Shown here: positions 5,650-5,671 of the stretch, in pieces
Layout: the number at the start of each line of letters is the position of its first letter
Position numbering within the stretch: position 1 is the stretch's first letter
Assembly (NCBI GenBank): GCA_003509805.1
Contig: DOMV01000304.1
Span: 4,686-10,356 of the forward strand
Length of the DNA: 5,671 nucleotides
Reading direction: 5' to 3'
From: Planctomycetaceae bacterium
GTDB taxonomy: Bacteria > Planctomycetota > Planctomycetia > Pirellulales > Thermoguttaceae
The notes under the pieces: model-generated
The model's input: the letters and a program-made list of their open reading frames with translations, nothing else
What the model was told of the DNA's origin: nothing
The model's database searches: none
Program-made: the position numbers and the translations under genes

Positions 5650-5671
5650 TAGCGTTTAGCCGGGCGGCGTA

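Overview
The window looks like chromosomal DNA from a planctomycete or close relative. The grounds are a secreted protein with two DUF1080 domains, a short PD-(D/E)XK protein with heptad repeats of a type I recall from planctomycetes and cyanobacteria, several starts with little or no Shine-Dalgarno sequence, and moderately high GC. This is inferred from gene style; no marker gene settles it.

Layout, left to right. Bases 1-705 (+) are the 3' part of a UvrC-type excinuclease gene whose 5' end lies outside the window. It ends after the RNase H-like nuclease domain, with no helix-hairpin-helix domain. A 60-bp spacer made of four 15-bp repeats separates it from a convergent gene (766-1908, -) for a membrane protein with two membrane spans and a helical extracytoplasmic domain. 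A 215-bp gap (1909-2123) follows. It holds a consensus-like promoter pointing rightwards with no gene of its own, plus several inverted repeats. Next is a small PD-(D/E)XK nuclease-fold gene (2124-2747, -) with a 21-bp/heptad repeat tract. A 268-bp divergent promoter region (2748-3015) separates it from smpB (3016-3510, +), the tmRNA partner in trans-translation. Just downstream is a secreted double-DUF1080 protein (3556-5649, +). A short hairpin followed by eight T overlaps its first codons.

The genes do not form one pathway. uvrC (nucleotide excision repair) and smpB (ribosome rescue) are core housekeeping genes, and the other three are accessory or lineage genes. No stretch longer than 300 bases lacks a gene. 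I see no tRNA, rRNA, CRISPR array, insertion sequence or integrase, and no clear new multi-gene system. The most interesting signals are small: the ABBA-ordered 15-bp repeat, the orphan promoter with pseudoknot-capable sequence, the heptad repeat with silent-only divergence, the repeated elements in the smpB divergent promoter region, and the terminator-like hairpin on the DUF1080 start codon.
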